64,000 nt of DNA from Aquidulcibacter paucihalophilus (GTDB taxonomy: Bacteria > Pseudomonadota > Alphaproteobacteria > Caulobacterales > Caulobacteraceae). Below, one piece after another: positions 36,762-45,544 of the stretch. A model generated the notes under the pieces. That model did no database searches, had not been told where the DNA came from, and saw only the letters and a program-made list of their open reading frames with translations. The DNA lies in contig CP127384.1 of the NCBI GenBank assembly GCA_030285985.1, positions 124,001 through 188,000 on the forward strand, given 5' to 3'. The translations under genes were made by a program, and so were the position numbers. Numbering within the stretch: position 1 is the stretch's first letter; each line of letters opens with the position of its first letter.

Positions 36762-37949
36762 TCAGCCCGCCTCCGCCTCGCGCCGCCGGGCCAGCCGCTG
36801 AAGCAGGGGCGCGGCGGTGACGCCGTGGACGAGGATCGAGACAAGGATGATGAAGCCGACGATGGCCCAGAGCCGTTCGCTGTCGCCGAAATCCCCGTGA
36901 TTGAGGCCGTAGGCGACGTAGTAGACCGAGCCGACGCCGCGGATGCCGAGGAAGGCGAGCAGCAGCCGCTCCCGCATCGGCTGGCCGGATCCGGTCATGG
37001 CGATCAGCCCGGCGGCAGGCCGCACCACAAACACCACGGCCAGACCGATCAGGGCGTCGATCCAGGTCAGGCTGGCCAGCAGGCCGTTGGCGAGGGCCCC
37101 GCCGAACAGGACCAGCAGCAGCATCATCAGCAGGCGTTCGATCTGGTCGGAGAAGTCGTGCATCTCCTGATGGATCTCGTGATCACGCTCGGCCGCGCGG
37201 ATCGTCAGGGCGCAGACGAAGACGGCGAGAAAGCCATAGCCGTGCGCGAGTTCGGTGGCCGCATAGGCCACCAGGGTGGCGGCCAGGGCGACGAGGCCGT
37301 CGCCGAACCGGGTCCCGCCGCCACGGAAGATCAGCCGCGCGAACGCCAGGCCGGTCAGCACCCCGACGCCGAGCCCGGCCAGCAGCTTCCAGCCGACCTT
37401 GATGGTGAACCAGTCCGTCAGACCACCGGTCGAGGCCAGCCCCCCGGCCGCCGCCAGGATGGCCAGATGGACGAAGGGGAAGGCCAGGGCGTCGTTGAGC
37501 CCGGCTTCCGAGGTGAGGCCGAAACGCACCTCGTCCTCGTCGCCGGACTTCGGCGGCCCGACCTGGACGTCAGCGGCCAGCACGGGGTCGGTGGGTGCCA
37601 TGGCCGCTCCCAGCAGCAGGGCCATGGCCAGGCTGAAGCCGAGGCCGGCGACCCCGAGCCAGGCCACCGCCACGATGGTCAGCGGCATGGCTATGGCCAG
37701 CAGCCGCCAGGTCGTCGCCCAGCGTCGCCAGCCGAGGGGGCGGTCGAGTTTCAGCCCCGCGCCCATCAGGCTGATGATGACCACCAGCTCGGTCAGCCGC
37801 TCGGTCGCCGTGTCCCAGGTCCGCGGGTCCGGATTGAAGGACAGCAGGCCGGTGCTGAACACCAGCACGCCGACGGCGACACACAGGATGGCGAGGGTCA
37901 GCGGCAGGCGCTTCAGCCCCACCGGTGCCCAGGCCACCAGCAGGACCAC
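36762..37949 (-). CDS. CPA1-type cation:proton antiporter
   Basis: A membrane protein of at least 395 aa with about 11-12 helices. Transport-core residues are in AAMAPTDPVLAADVQVGPP and LTSEAGLNDALAFPFVHLAI (the ND pair and acidic residues of Na+/H+ exchangers). The GTG at 37949 gives a truncated first helix. Upstream in frame to a TAG lies a further hydrophobic stretch TLDPYILFLLGLGAV, without ATG/GTG/TTG, so a CTG at 37994 may be the real start. Located between fabI and fabB. Confidence 0.85.
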   Translation of the reverse strand: MVLLVAWAPVGLKRLPLTLAILCVAVGVLVFSTGLLSFNPDPRTWDTATERLTELVVIISLMGAGLKLDRPLGWRRWATTWRLLAIAMPLTIVAVAWLGVAGLGFSLAMALLLGAAMAPTDPVLAADVQVGPPKSGDEDEVRFGLTSEAGLNDALAFPFVHLAILAAAGGLASTGGLTDWFTIKVGWKLLAGLGVGVLTGLAFARLIFRGGGTRFGDGLVALAATLVAYAATELAHGYGFLAVFVCALTIRAAERDHEIHQEMHDFSDQIERLLMMLLLVLFGGALANGLLASLTWIDALIGLAVVFVVRPAAGLIAMTGSGQPMRERLLLAFLGIRGVGSVYYVAYGLNHGDFGDSERLWAIVGFIILVSILVHGVTAAPLLQRLARRREAEAG

Positions 37950-38056
37950 GGCGCCGAGGCCGAGCAGGAACAGGATGTAGGGGTCGAGGGTCAGGGGTGA
38001 TCCATCCGGTTGGGCGGGACCATCCTAGCGCGCCGGAAGCCGGTTGGCTCCCGGGC

Positions 38057-39286
38057 TCAGACCTTCGACAGGATCAGCGTGCCGTTGGTGCCGCCAAATC
38101 CAAACGAGTTGGACATGACATGCTTCAACTCGCCGTCGTGGCGTTTGCGCAGGATCGGCATGCCCTCGAACTCGGGGTCGAGGTTCTCGATGTGGGCGCT
38201 TTCGGCGGCGAAGCCGTGCTTCATCATCAGCAGGCAGTAGATGGCCTCCTGGGCGCCCGCAGCCCCAAGGGAGTGGCCCGTCAGCGACTTGGTCGAGGAG
38301 ATCATCGGCATCTGGTCACCGAAGACGTTGCGGACCGCCCCCATCTCCTTGGAGTCCCCGACCGGCGTCGAGGTGCCGTGCGGGTTGAGGTAGTCGATCT
38401 TCGGATTGCCGGCCATTTCGAGCGCGATCTTCATGCAGCGCTCGGCACCCTCGCCCGAGGGGGCGACCATGTCATAGCCGTCGGAATTGGCGCCGTAGCC
38501 GGTGACCTCGGCATAGATGGTCGCGCCGCGGGCCACGGCCCGCTCATATTCTTCCAGCACCACGATGCCCGCGCCGCCGGCGATGACGAAGCCGTCGCGG
38601 TCCTTGTCATAGGCCCGGCTGGCGCGGCCCGGCGTCTCGTTGAAGTTCGAGGACATGGCGCCCATGGCGTCGAACATGTTGGACATGGACCAGTCGATGT
38701 CCTCGACGCCGCCGGCGAAGACCACGTCCTGCTTGCCCCAGGCGATCTGTTCGGCGGCCGCACCGATGCAGTGGGCGCTGGTCGCGCAGGCCGAGGAGAT
38801 CGAATAGTTGATCCCCTTCAGCTGGAACCAGGTGGCCAGGACGGCCGAGGGGCCCGAGGCCATGGCCTTGGGCACGGCGAACGGCCCGATGCGCTTGGGC
38901 GAGTTTTTCTCGACCGTGGTGGCGGCCGCCTGGAGGATGATCTGGGTCGAGGGGCCGCCCTCGCCGACGATCAGGCCGATGCGCTCGGACTGGATCTCCT
39001 CGGCGGTCATGCCGGAGTCCTTCAGCGCCTCCTCGAAGGCGATGTGGCCCCAGGCGGTGCCGTTGGCGAGGAAGCGGGCGGCGCGGCGGTCGACGTGCGG
39101 GGCCCAGTCCTCGGCCGTGGCACCCAGCGCCGGCGGAGCCCAGACCTGCGAGCGGAAGCCGTACTGGATGTGGTCCGGCGCGGCGACGACGCCGGAGCGC
39201 GCCTCGCGCAGGGAGGCTGCAACCTCATCCTGGCCGGTGCCGATGGAGGATACGATGCCCAGACCGGTGACGACGACACGCCGCAT
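38057..39286 (-). CDS. fabB: Beta-ketoacyl-ACP synthase I
   Basis: A 409-aa condensing enzyme for unsaturated and saturated fatty acid elongation. The catalytic Cys167 is in [12 protein letters not shown], and the two His are in [11 protein letters not shown] and [13 protein letters not shown] at 39286 with AGAAGGA about 7 bases upstream. It follows fabA by 59 bases, the standard anaerobic unsaturated fatty acid pair. Confidence 0.97.
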   Translation of the reverse strand: MRRVVVTGLGIVSSIGTGQDEVAASLREARSGVVAAPDHIQYGFRSQVWAPPALGATAEDWAPHVDRRAARFLANGTAWGHIAFEEALKDSGMTAEEIQSERIGLIVGEGGPSTQIILQAAATTVEKNSPKRIGPFAVPKAMASGPSAVLATWFQLKGINYSISSACATSAHCIGAAAEQIAWGKQDVVFAGGVEDIDWSMSNMFDAMGAMSSNFNETPGRASRAYDKDRDGFVIAGGAGIVVLEEYERAVARGATIYAEVTGYGANSDGYDMVAPSGEGAERCMKIALEMAGNPKIDYLNPHGTSTPVGDSKEMGAVRNVFGDQMPMISSTKSLTGHSLGAAGAQEAIYCLLMMKHGFAAESAHIENLDPEFEGMPILRKRHDGELKHVMSNSFGFGGTNGTLILSKV

Positions 39287-39345
39287 GGTGGTTTCCTTCT
39301 TGATGCCGAAATCGCCGCGTTGGCCGCGGTCTGTAACGAGGGTGA

Positions 39346-39876
39346 TCAGCCGCCGACGGGTTCGGTCGCGCCAAACAGACCGACCCGCATGTCGGTCGCC
39401 GTATAGATGGGGACGCCGTCGGCTTCGAGAACCCCGTCGGCGATACCCATGACCAGCCGGCGGTTGATGACGCGCTTGAGGTCGATCTTGTAGACGACCT
39501 TCTTGATGTCCGGCGTGACCTGGCCGGTGAATTTGACCTCGCCCACGCCCAGCGCCCGGCCTTTGCCGGGGCCGCCGATCCAGCCGAGGTAGAAGCCGAC
39601 CAGCTGCCACATGGCGTCGAGACCCAGGCAGCCGGGCATGACCGGGTCGCCGATGAAGTGGCACTGGAAGAACCAGAGGTCCGGATGGATATCCAGCTCG
39701 GCCTCAATATAACCCTTGCCGTGGGCTCCGCCGTCCGCGTTGATGGTCACGATCCGGTCGAGCATCAACATGGGCGGGGCCGGCAGACGGGCGTTGCCGT
39801 TGCCGAACAGCTCGCCCCGGCCCGAGGCCAAAAGGGCCTCGTAGTCGAACGACGACGGATATTGCGACTGGCTCAA
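39346..39876 (-). CDS. fabA: 3-hydroxydecanoyl-ACP dehydratase/isomerase
   Basis: A 176-aa enzyme that introduces the cis double bond of unsaturated fatty acids. The active-site His73 and Asp87 are in [21 protein letters not shown]. coli has His70 and Asp84. Hot-dog fold and length are normal. It starts the fabA-fabB operon. Confidence 0.98.
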   Translation of the reverse strand: MSQSQYPSSFDYEALLASGRGELFGNGNARLPAPPMLMLDRIVTINADGGAHGKGYIEAELDIHPDLWFFQCHFIGDPVMPGCLGLDAMWQLVGFYLGWIGGPGKGRALGVGEVKFTGQVTPDIKKVVYKIDLKRVINRRLVMGIADGVLEADGVPIYTATDMRVGLFGATEPVGG

Positions 39877-39962
39877 TGCGGCTCTCCAGCGGGTGTTGCT
39901 GCCGGGTTACACGACGGGAACCGACGGCTCAACTTTTTAGCTGTGGGAGCGGACAGCGGCGA

Positions 39963-40520
39963 TCAGCGACCGCGGCCGGCCGGGCGGGCGGCGCTGCACA
40001 GGGCGCGTTCCTGGCCGCCGAAGACCTCGTTCTGGCGCACGAAGCCGTGCATCCGGCGCACCCGCACCTCGCACCAGCCGTCCTCGCAGTCTTCCATGGC
40101 CACGACCGAATGCGGCGTCAGCCGGGCCCGCAGGGCGGCGGTGTCGGACGGGCCGGAGCGGATCGGGATCTCGGCGTCCGAGGCGTTGAAGGCGCTGCGA
40201 CGGCTGGAGACCACGCTGCGGTGAACCCAGGCGACGCCACCTTCCGGGTCGCAGATCTTGCGCCATTCCGTGGTCTCGGCGACCACCTGCACGGGCAGGC
40301 CCGAGACCTGGTATTCCCACAGGATCCGGTAATCGAGGCCGGGGCCGAACCGCGCCCGAACCTCGTCGGACTTCAGCGACAGCCACCGCGGCACCGGTTG
40401 TCCGCTGGGGGTCGGCCGACCATCGGGCATGGCCTGGCCCGCCCCGGCCAGGGCGGCCGCGGCAAGGACGCCGGCGAGGACGGCCAGTCGTTGGAAGCGG
40501 GAGCGAGCCTTGCCAGACAC
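39963..40520 (-). CDS. Secreted SH3-domain protein
   Basis: About 185 aa with a signal peptide (residues about 1-30, RFQRLAVLAGVLAAAALAGA) if the GTG at 40520 is used. The mature part has two SH3-like units: SLKSDEVRARFGPGLDYRIL to VAWVHRSVVS, and AEIPIRSGPSDTAALRARL to RMHGFVRQNEVFG. Similar alphaproteobacterial proteins bind or modulate cell wall. A TTG at 40565 is an alternative start but overlaps the divergent gene's ATG. Confidence 0.82.
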   Translation of the reverse strand: MSGKARSRFQRLAVLAGVLAAAALAGAGQAMPDGRPTPSGQPVPRWLSLKSDEVRARFGPGLDYRILWEYQVSGLPVQVVAETTEWRKICDPEGGVAWVHRSVVSSRRSAFNASDAEIPIRSGPSDTAALRARLTPHSVVAMEDCEDGWCEVRVRRMHGFVRQNEVFGGQERALCSAARPAGRGR

Positions 40521-40564
40521 GGGATGCGCCAATAAGCCGAAGCGATTGAAACCGAAGGCCGCCA

Positions 40565-41551
40565 ATGTCCGCGCCCAGACTTAAGGTGGTGTTAACCAGA
40601 CGACTGCCCGACGCGGTCGAGACGCGCATGCGCGAGCTGTTCGACGCCGAACTGAACCTGACCGACCGGCCCATGGATCGCGCAGCGCTCGAGGCGGCGG
40701 TGCAGCGCGCTGATGTGCTGGTCCCGACCATCACCGACACGATCGACGCCGCCCTGATCGGCGCGGCCGGCGAGCAGCTGAAGATGATCGCCAATTTCGG
40801 CGCGGGCGTGGACCATATCGACATCGACGCGGCCGTCGGACGCGGCCTGATCGTGACCAATACGCCCGGCGTCCTGACCGAGGACACGGCGGACCTGGCC
40901 ATGGCCCTGATCCTCGCGGTGAGCCGCCGCATCGTCGAAGGTGCCCAGGTCGTGGCCGAGGGCCGGTTCGAGGGCTGGACCCCGACCTGGATGACCGGGC
41001 GCAAGCTGTGGGGCAAGCGGCTGGGCATCGTCGGCATGGGCCGGATCGGCCAGGCGCTGGCGCGGCGTGCGAAGGCGTTCGGGATGCAGGTCCACTACCA
41101 CAACCGCAAACCCGTCCCGGCCATGATCGCCGAGGAGCTGGGGGCGACATACTGGGACGATCTGGACCAGATGCTGGCGCGGATGGACCTGATCTCGCTG
41201 AACTGTCCGGCGACGAAGGATACCTGGCACCTGCTGTCGGCCGAGCGGCTGGCCCGTTTGCAGCCGCACGCCCTGTTGATCAACACCGCCCGCGGCGAAC
41301 TGATCGACGAGGCGGCCCTGTCCGATGCGGTGGCGCGCCGCGCGATCGCCGGGGTCGGGCTGGATGTCTATGAGCACGAGCCGGCCATTCATCCGGGCCT
41401 GCTGGGCCACGCCAATGTGGTGCTTCTGCCCCATCTTGGGTCGGCGACGCTGGAGGCCCGGCAGGACATGGGCGACCGGGTCATCACCAATATCCAGACC
41501 TTCCGCAACGGCCACCGGCCGCCGGACCGGGTCATCCCGGCCATGCTCTGA
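40565..41551 (+). CDS. D-2-hydroxyacid dehydrogenase (glyoxylate reductase-like)
   Basis: A 328-aa NAD(P)-dependent enzyme. The Rossmann motif is GIVGMGRIGQALARRAKAFG with HNRKP after the second strand, suggesting NADPH preference. Catalytic Arg is in NTARGELIDE, Glu in DVYEHEP, and His in LPHLGSATLE. It probably reduces glyoxylate or hydroxypyruvate. The glycerate-kinase-like gene at 20330 would use the product D-glycerate, but the two loci are 20 kb apart. Confidence 0.92.
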   Translation: MSAPRLKVVLTRRLPDAVETRMRELFDAELNLTDRPMDRAALEAAVQRADVLVPTITDTIDAALIGAAGEQLKMIANFGAGVDHIDIDAAVGRGLIVTNTPGVLTEDTADLAMALILAVSRRIVEGAQVVAEGRFEGWTPTWMTGRKLWGKRLGIVGMGRIGQALARRAKAFGMQVHYHNRKPVPAMIAEELGATYWDDLDQMLARMDLISLNCPATKDTWHLLSAERLARLQPHALLINTARGELIDEAALSDAVARRAIAGVGLDVYEHEPAIHPGLLGHANVVLLPHLGSATLEARQDMGDRVITNIQTFRNGHRPPDRVIPAML

Positions 41552-41619
41552 CTCCTTGCGCTTGACGCCTGACCAAACCTTGGGTTGGTAGGGGGCGAGT
41601 AGCGTTTCGGGGTGGAACC

Positions 41620-43653
41620 ATGACAACCGGATTGACCAAGGCCGCGCGGGCCGCCCTGTCGCGGCGCGGCCTGCTGGCTGGAACCGTGGCACTGGCCGGG
41701 GCGTCAGCCTTGCCTGCGGGCGTGGCGCGCGCCCAGGGCGGCGCCTATCCGCTGGCCGAGTTCTTCAAGCCGACCATGAGCAGCGGCGCGGCCCTGTCGC
41801 CGTCCGGAAACCGGATCGCCGTGGCCGAAAACCTCGGCACCGATGAAAACCCGGTCAGCGCCATCGACTTCATCGACGCCGCCGATCCGGAAGGCCAGCG
41901 TCGCCGGGTTCCGCTCGGCGCGGTCATGGTCAGTTTCATCGACTGGGCCAGCGACGACCGCCTGCTGGTAAGCGTGATCCTCAAGGCCGAGACCTCGGCC
42001 CGATCCCAGGCCGGATCGAACCGGCGGGTCGAGGGCGTCGAATACTATATGCGCCGGACGATCTCGGTGCACGCCACGAGCGGTGAAGTGGTGTTGCTGT
42101 TCAGCGATCAGCGCAACCGCATGCGCAACTCGTTCGACATGGGCCGCATCATCGACATGCTGCCCGGCGATCCGGACAATGTCCTGATGGCCGCGTGGGA
42201 GTCCGACGGGGTCATGGGCCTGCACCGCGTGAACGTGACCACGGGGGCGGCGACGCGGATCGAACGCGGCGGCTCGGGGACCTATCACTGGCGGGCCGTC
42301 AACGGCGTCCCCGTCCTGCGCCATGACATGAACAGCCGCGGCACGGTCGAGACCATCATGGTCCGGGCGCCGGGCGAGACCGAGTGGAAGATGGCGCGCC
42401 GCACCCGTGTGCGCGAGGCCCCCGACTTCGAATGGGTCGGCGGCAGCGAGACGCCGGGCAAGGTGCTGGTCATCGCCCGCTTCGACCATGAGGACGTCCA
42501 GAGCGTCCGCGAGATGGACCTGACGACGACGGCGCTCGGTCCGCCGCTGAACCCGCGCCCCGGCCGGGACGTCGCCTACGGCCTGCCGGACTCGGCCGGC
42601 AACTATCTGGGCGCGGCCTACTATGGCGAGCGACTGGAGTATGAGTTCACCGACCCCGCGCTGGCCGTCCACCACCGCGCGCTGAACCGCTTCTTCGGCA
42701 ACAGCTGCAACGTCCATTTCACGGACGTCGACATGGCCCGCAACCGCTTCATCGCCCGGGTCGACGGGCCGGCGGAGCCCGGTGCCTGGTTCTTCTACGA
42801 CAAGACCGCGCGGGCGATCGTCAACCTCGGCCAGGCGCGGGATCTGGACCCCGCGCGACTGGGCGCGGGCGAGGTCCTGCAGGTGCAGACACGCGACGGC
42901 GCGGCCATCGAGGCTTATCTGACGGCCCCGCCCGGAGGCCGGCCCGGCCCGCTGGTGGTCCTGCCGCATGGCGGACCCGAGGTGCGTGACACGCCGGGCT
43001 GGGACCGGCAGGTGCAGGTGCTGGCGGCGCAGGGCTGGTGGGTGCTGCAGCCCAATTTCCGCGGCTCGGGCGGCTATGGCCAGGCCTTCGCCCAACAGGG
43101 CTGGACCCGCTGGGGCGACCGGATGCAGGACGACGTCGAGGACGCCGTCGCCCACGCCATCGCCACCCGGGGGCTGGACGGCTCGAAGGTCGCGATCATG
43201 GGCACCAGCTACGGGGCCTATGCGGCCCTGATGGGGGCGGTGAAGCGGCCGGACCTGTACAAGGCCGCCATCGGCATCTGCGGCGTCTACGACCTGCCCG
43301 ACGTGCTGGCGTGGGAAGACCGCGAGGACGACACCCCCGGCAAGCCGATCTATGAATTCTGGACCAAGCGTATCGGCGACCGGTCGGTCATGGGCCCGGC
43401 GCTGGAGGCGGCCTCACCCCGTCGCCGGGCCGGCGAGATCACCTGCCCGGTCTTCCTGGTGCACGGGGTCGACGATCCCGTCCTGCCGCTGAGCCAGTCC
43501 CGGCGCATGCGCGACGCCCTGCGCACCGCCGGCAAGACGGTCGAGCTGATCGAGGTCGAGGACGCCGGGCACGCGGACTGGGAGGACGCCCGGGAGCAGG
43601 AACTGATGACCCGCTACGTCGCCCTCCTGCGCCAGGCCTTCGCCCAGGCCTAG
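41620..43653 (+). CDS. S9 family prolyl-oligopeptidase-type peptidase
   Basis: A 677-aa secreted serine peptidase. The N terminus has a twin-arginine-like signal (LSRRGLLAGTVALAG with an ARAQG cleavage region). A beta-propeller-like region is followed by an alpha/beta hydrolase domain from about residue 440. Catalytic Ser530 is in GTSYGAYAAL, Asp618 in GVDDPVL, and His651 in DAGHADW. Substrate peptides unknown. The stop shares CTAG with the convergent moeB-like gene. Confidence 0.93.
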   Translation: MTTGLTKAARAALSRRGLLAGTVALAGASALPAGVARAQGGAYPLAEFFKPTMSSGAALSPSGNRIAVAENLGTDENPVSAIDFIDAADPEGQRRRVPLGAVMVSFIDWASDDRLLVSVILKAETSARSQAGSNRRVEGVEYYMRRTISVHATSGEVVLLFSDQRNRMRNSFDMGRIIDMLPGDPDNVLMAAWESDGVMGLHRVNVTTGAATRIERGGSGTYHWRAVNGVPVLRHDMNSRGTVETIMVRAPGETEWKMARRTRVREAPDFEWVGGSETPGKVLVIARFDHEDVQSVREMDLTTTALGPPLNPRPGRDVAYGLPDSAGNYLGAAYYGERLEYEFTDPALAVHHRALNRFFGNSCNVHFTDVDMARNRFIARVDGPAEPGAWFFYDKTARAIVNLGQARDLDPARLGAGEVLQVQTRDGAAIEAYLTAPPGGRPGPLVVLPHGGPEVRDTPGWDRQVQVLAAQGWWVLQPNFRGSGGYGQAFAQQGWTRWGDRMQDDVEDAVAHAIATRGLDGSKVAIMGTSYGAYAALMGAVKRPDLYKAAIGICGVYDLPDVLAWEDREDDTPGKPIYEFWTKRIGDRSVMGPALEAASPRRRAGEITCPVFLVHGVDDPVLPLSQSRRMRDALRTAGKTVELIEVEDAGHADWEDAREQELMTRYVALLRQAFAQA

Positions 43654-44384
43654 GCGCAGACCGGACAGTCGGGGTCGGCAGCGACCGTGACCGTCCGGGC
43701 GGTCCCGGCCAGGCCGTCATAGATCAGCAGCCGGCCCGTCAGCGCCTCGCCCGCGCCTGTGATCAGCTTGATGGCCTCGAGCGCGGTCATGGAGCCGACC
43801 ACGCCCGCCAGCGCCCCTATGACGCCGACGCGGGCGCAGGTTTCGGCGTCGGGCGGGGCGGCGGGCACGAGGCAGCGGTAGCACGGGCGACCGGCAAAGA
43901 CGCCGACCTGGCCGCTCCACCGGCCGAGCGCGCCTGACACCAGTGGAATGCGCGCCGCCACGCAGGCGGCGTTGACGGCGAACCGGGCCGCAAAATCGTC
44001 GGTGCCGTCGATGACGACGTCGCAGTCCCGGATCAGGCGCGCGGCGTTCGTATCGCCGAGCCGTTCGCCCACCGGTTCGATGCGGATGTGGGGGTTGAGC
44101 GCGGCAAGCGTATCGGCCCCGGCCTCGACCTTGGGCCGGCCGATATCGGCGACGTCGAAGGCGATCTGGCGCTGGAGATTGGACAGGGCGACCGCGTCAT
44201 CGTCGATCAGGCGCAGCGTGCCGACTCCGGCCGCTGCCAGATAGAGGGCCGCGGGAGCGCCGACGCCGCCGAGCCCGATCAGGCCGACGCGCGCGGCCTT
44301 GAGCCGCTGCTGGCCGGGTCCACCGACCTCGGACAGCACCAGATGGCGGGCGTAGCGCTCGATTTCATCGTCGGAAAAGGTCAC
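43650..44384 (-). CDS. MoeB/ThiF/HesA family adenylyltransferase
   Basis: A 244-aa E1-like enzyme that adenylates the C-terminal Gly of a ubiquitin-like sulfur carrier (MoaD or ThiS). It has YARHLVLSEVGGPGQQRLK, the Rossmann GLGGVGAPAALYLAAAGVG with LSNLQRQIAF, and a zinc site of two CxxC pairs (CYRC and CPVC at the very end). GTG start at 44384. Whether it serves molybdopterin or thiamine cannot be told from context. Confidence 0.93.
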   Translation of the reverse strand: MTFSDDEIERYARHLVLSEVGGPGQQRLKAARVGLIGLGGVGAPAALYLAAAGVGTLRLIDDDAVALSNLQRQIAFDVADIGRPKVEAGADTLAALNPHIRIEPVGERLGDTNAARLIRDCDVVIDGTDDFAARFAVNAACVAARIPLVSGALGRWSGQVGVFAGRPCYRCLVPAAPPDAETCARVGVIGALAGVVGSMTALEAIKLITGAGEALTGRLLIYDGLAGTARTVTVAADPDCPVCA

Positions 44385-44423
44385 GCCCCCAGTTAGGGGG
44401 TGCGCACCCGGACGTCCACGCCG

Positions 44424-44813
44424 TCAGGCGGCCTTGCGGATATCCAGCAGGACTTCGGCCTCATTGGCCGACAGGCGGGAGATGCACGTCAGGCCGATCC
44501 GCTCCAGCAGGGCGGCGGGATCGGCGGTCAGGGCGATCGGCTCCTGAAGGCGGCGCTCGGGGATGGGCATGTCGGACAGGACCCGCAGGCCCGTATGGCG
44601 CGGATCGGCGATGATGCGGCGCATCAGCCGGTCCAGATCGGCGCGTCCGCCCTCGAGGGCCTGGAGGATATGGCCCTGATGGAACATGAGGCAGCCGCAC
44701 ACGCGGTCGCGCCGGTTGTTGCGGTCCGAGACGCCCAGAATCTGGGCGATCGACAGGGTCGAGGCCCCGGTCGCGCCAACGGCTTCGCTGGCGTAAATCA
44801 CGCGATGAAGCAC
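44424..44813 (-). CDS. BLUF-domain blue-light photoreceptor
   Basis: A 129-aa single-domain FAD protein. The flavin-switch residues are visible: Tyr7 in HRVIYASEA, Asn32/Asn33 in RNNRRDRVCG, and Gln51 in ILQALEGG. The C-terminal part (RVLSDMPIPERRLQE) carries the usual beta-5 strand. There is no output domain, so it must act on a partner protein. GTG start at 44813 with AAGGGA about 7 bases before. A perfect palindrome lies 41-60 bases upstream. Blue light shortens the flavin hydrogen bonding in known BLUF proteins. Confidence 0.93.
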   Translation of the reverse strand: MLHRVIYASEAVGATGASTLSIAQILGVSDRNNRRDRVCGCLMFHQGHILQALEGGRADLDRLMRRIIADPRHTGLRVLSDMPIPERRLQEPIALTADPAALLERIGLTCISRLSANEAEVLLDIRKAA

Positions 44814-44853
44814 GACGCTTCCCTTATATATCAAGTTATGGGGTATGATTGAG

Positions 44854-44873
44854 CAATGTAACGGGTTACATTG
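44854..44873. promoter_or_regulatory. Perfect 8-4-8 palindrome between BLUF gene and hslV
   Basis: CAATGTAA-CGGG-TTACATTG. It lies 41 bases before the BLUF start and 83 bases before hslV, and could be the operator of either. A TATATA -10-like hexamer at 44824-44831 (minus direction) places it near the -35 of the BLUF promoter. The cognate regulator is not identified. Confidence 0.55.
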
Positions 44874-44955
44874 GTCATAATGTGGCTGGACGCAGCCCTT
44901 GTAATTCGGTCGCTTTCCGCTTGCCGCGCCGCATTTCGGTCGCCATCTGCAACGG

Positions 44956-45513
44956 ATGATGAACGCGAACCCCAACTTCCCGGACTGGCACGGCACCACC
45001 ATTCTGGCGGTGCGCAAGAACGGTCGAACCGTCATCGCCGGCGACGGCCAGGTCTCCATGGGGCCGACCATCGTCAAGGGTGCCGCGCGCAAGGTGCGGG
45101 TGCTGGCGGGCGGCAAGGTGCTGGCAGGCTTCGCCGGCGCCACGGCCGACGCCTTCACCTTGATCGAACGGCTCGAAGCCAAGCTGGAGCAGTATCCCGA
45201 CCAGCTGGCCCGCGCCTGCGTCGACCTCGCCAAGGACTGGCGCACTGACCGCTATCTGCGCCGGCTGGAAGCCATGCTTCTGGTCGCGGACAAGAGCTCG
45301 ATCTTCACCGTCACGGGCGTCGGCGACGTGCTGGAGCCGGAACACGGTGTGGCCGCGGTCGGCTCCGGCGGCAATTTCGCCCTGTCCGCCGCCCGCGCCC
45401 TGATCGAACACACCGACATGGACGCCGAAACCATCGCCCGCCGGGCCATGGAGATCGCGGCGGAAATCTGCGTCTACACCAACGGCAACCTGACGGTTGA
45501 GACGCTGGGGTGA
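44956..45513 (+). CDS. hslV: ATP-dependent protease proteolytic subunit HslV
   Basis: A 185-aa proteasome-like peptidase of the HslUV (ClpQY) complex. After a 13-residue propeptide the N-terminal nucleophile is Thr14 in [31 protein letters not shown] and [14 protein letters not shown] are family blocks. hslU lies downstream but is separated by a GxxExxY gene inside an inverted repeat, unusual because hslV and hslU normally abut. Confidence 0.97.
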   Translation: MMNANPNFPDWHGTTILAVRKNGRTVIAGDGQVSMGPTIVKGAARKVRVLAGGKVLAGFAGATADAFTLIERLEAKLEQYPDQLARACVDLAKDWRTDRYLRRLEAMLLVADKSSIFTVTGVGDVLEPEHGVAAVGSGGNFALSAARALIEHTDMDAETIARRAMEIAAEICVYTNGNLTVETLG

Positions 45514-45544
45514 TTTATGGTTGTGTCAACGCTGTGGGTGTCGA

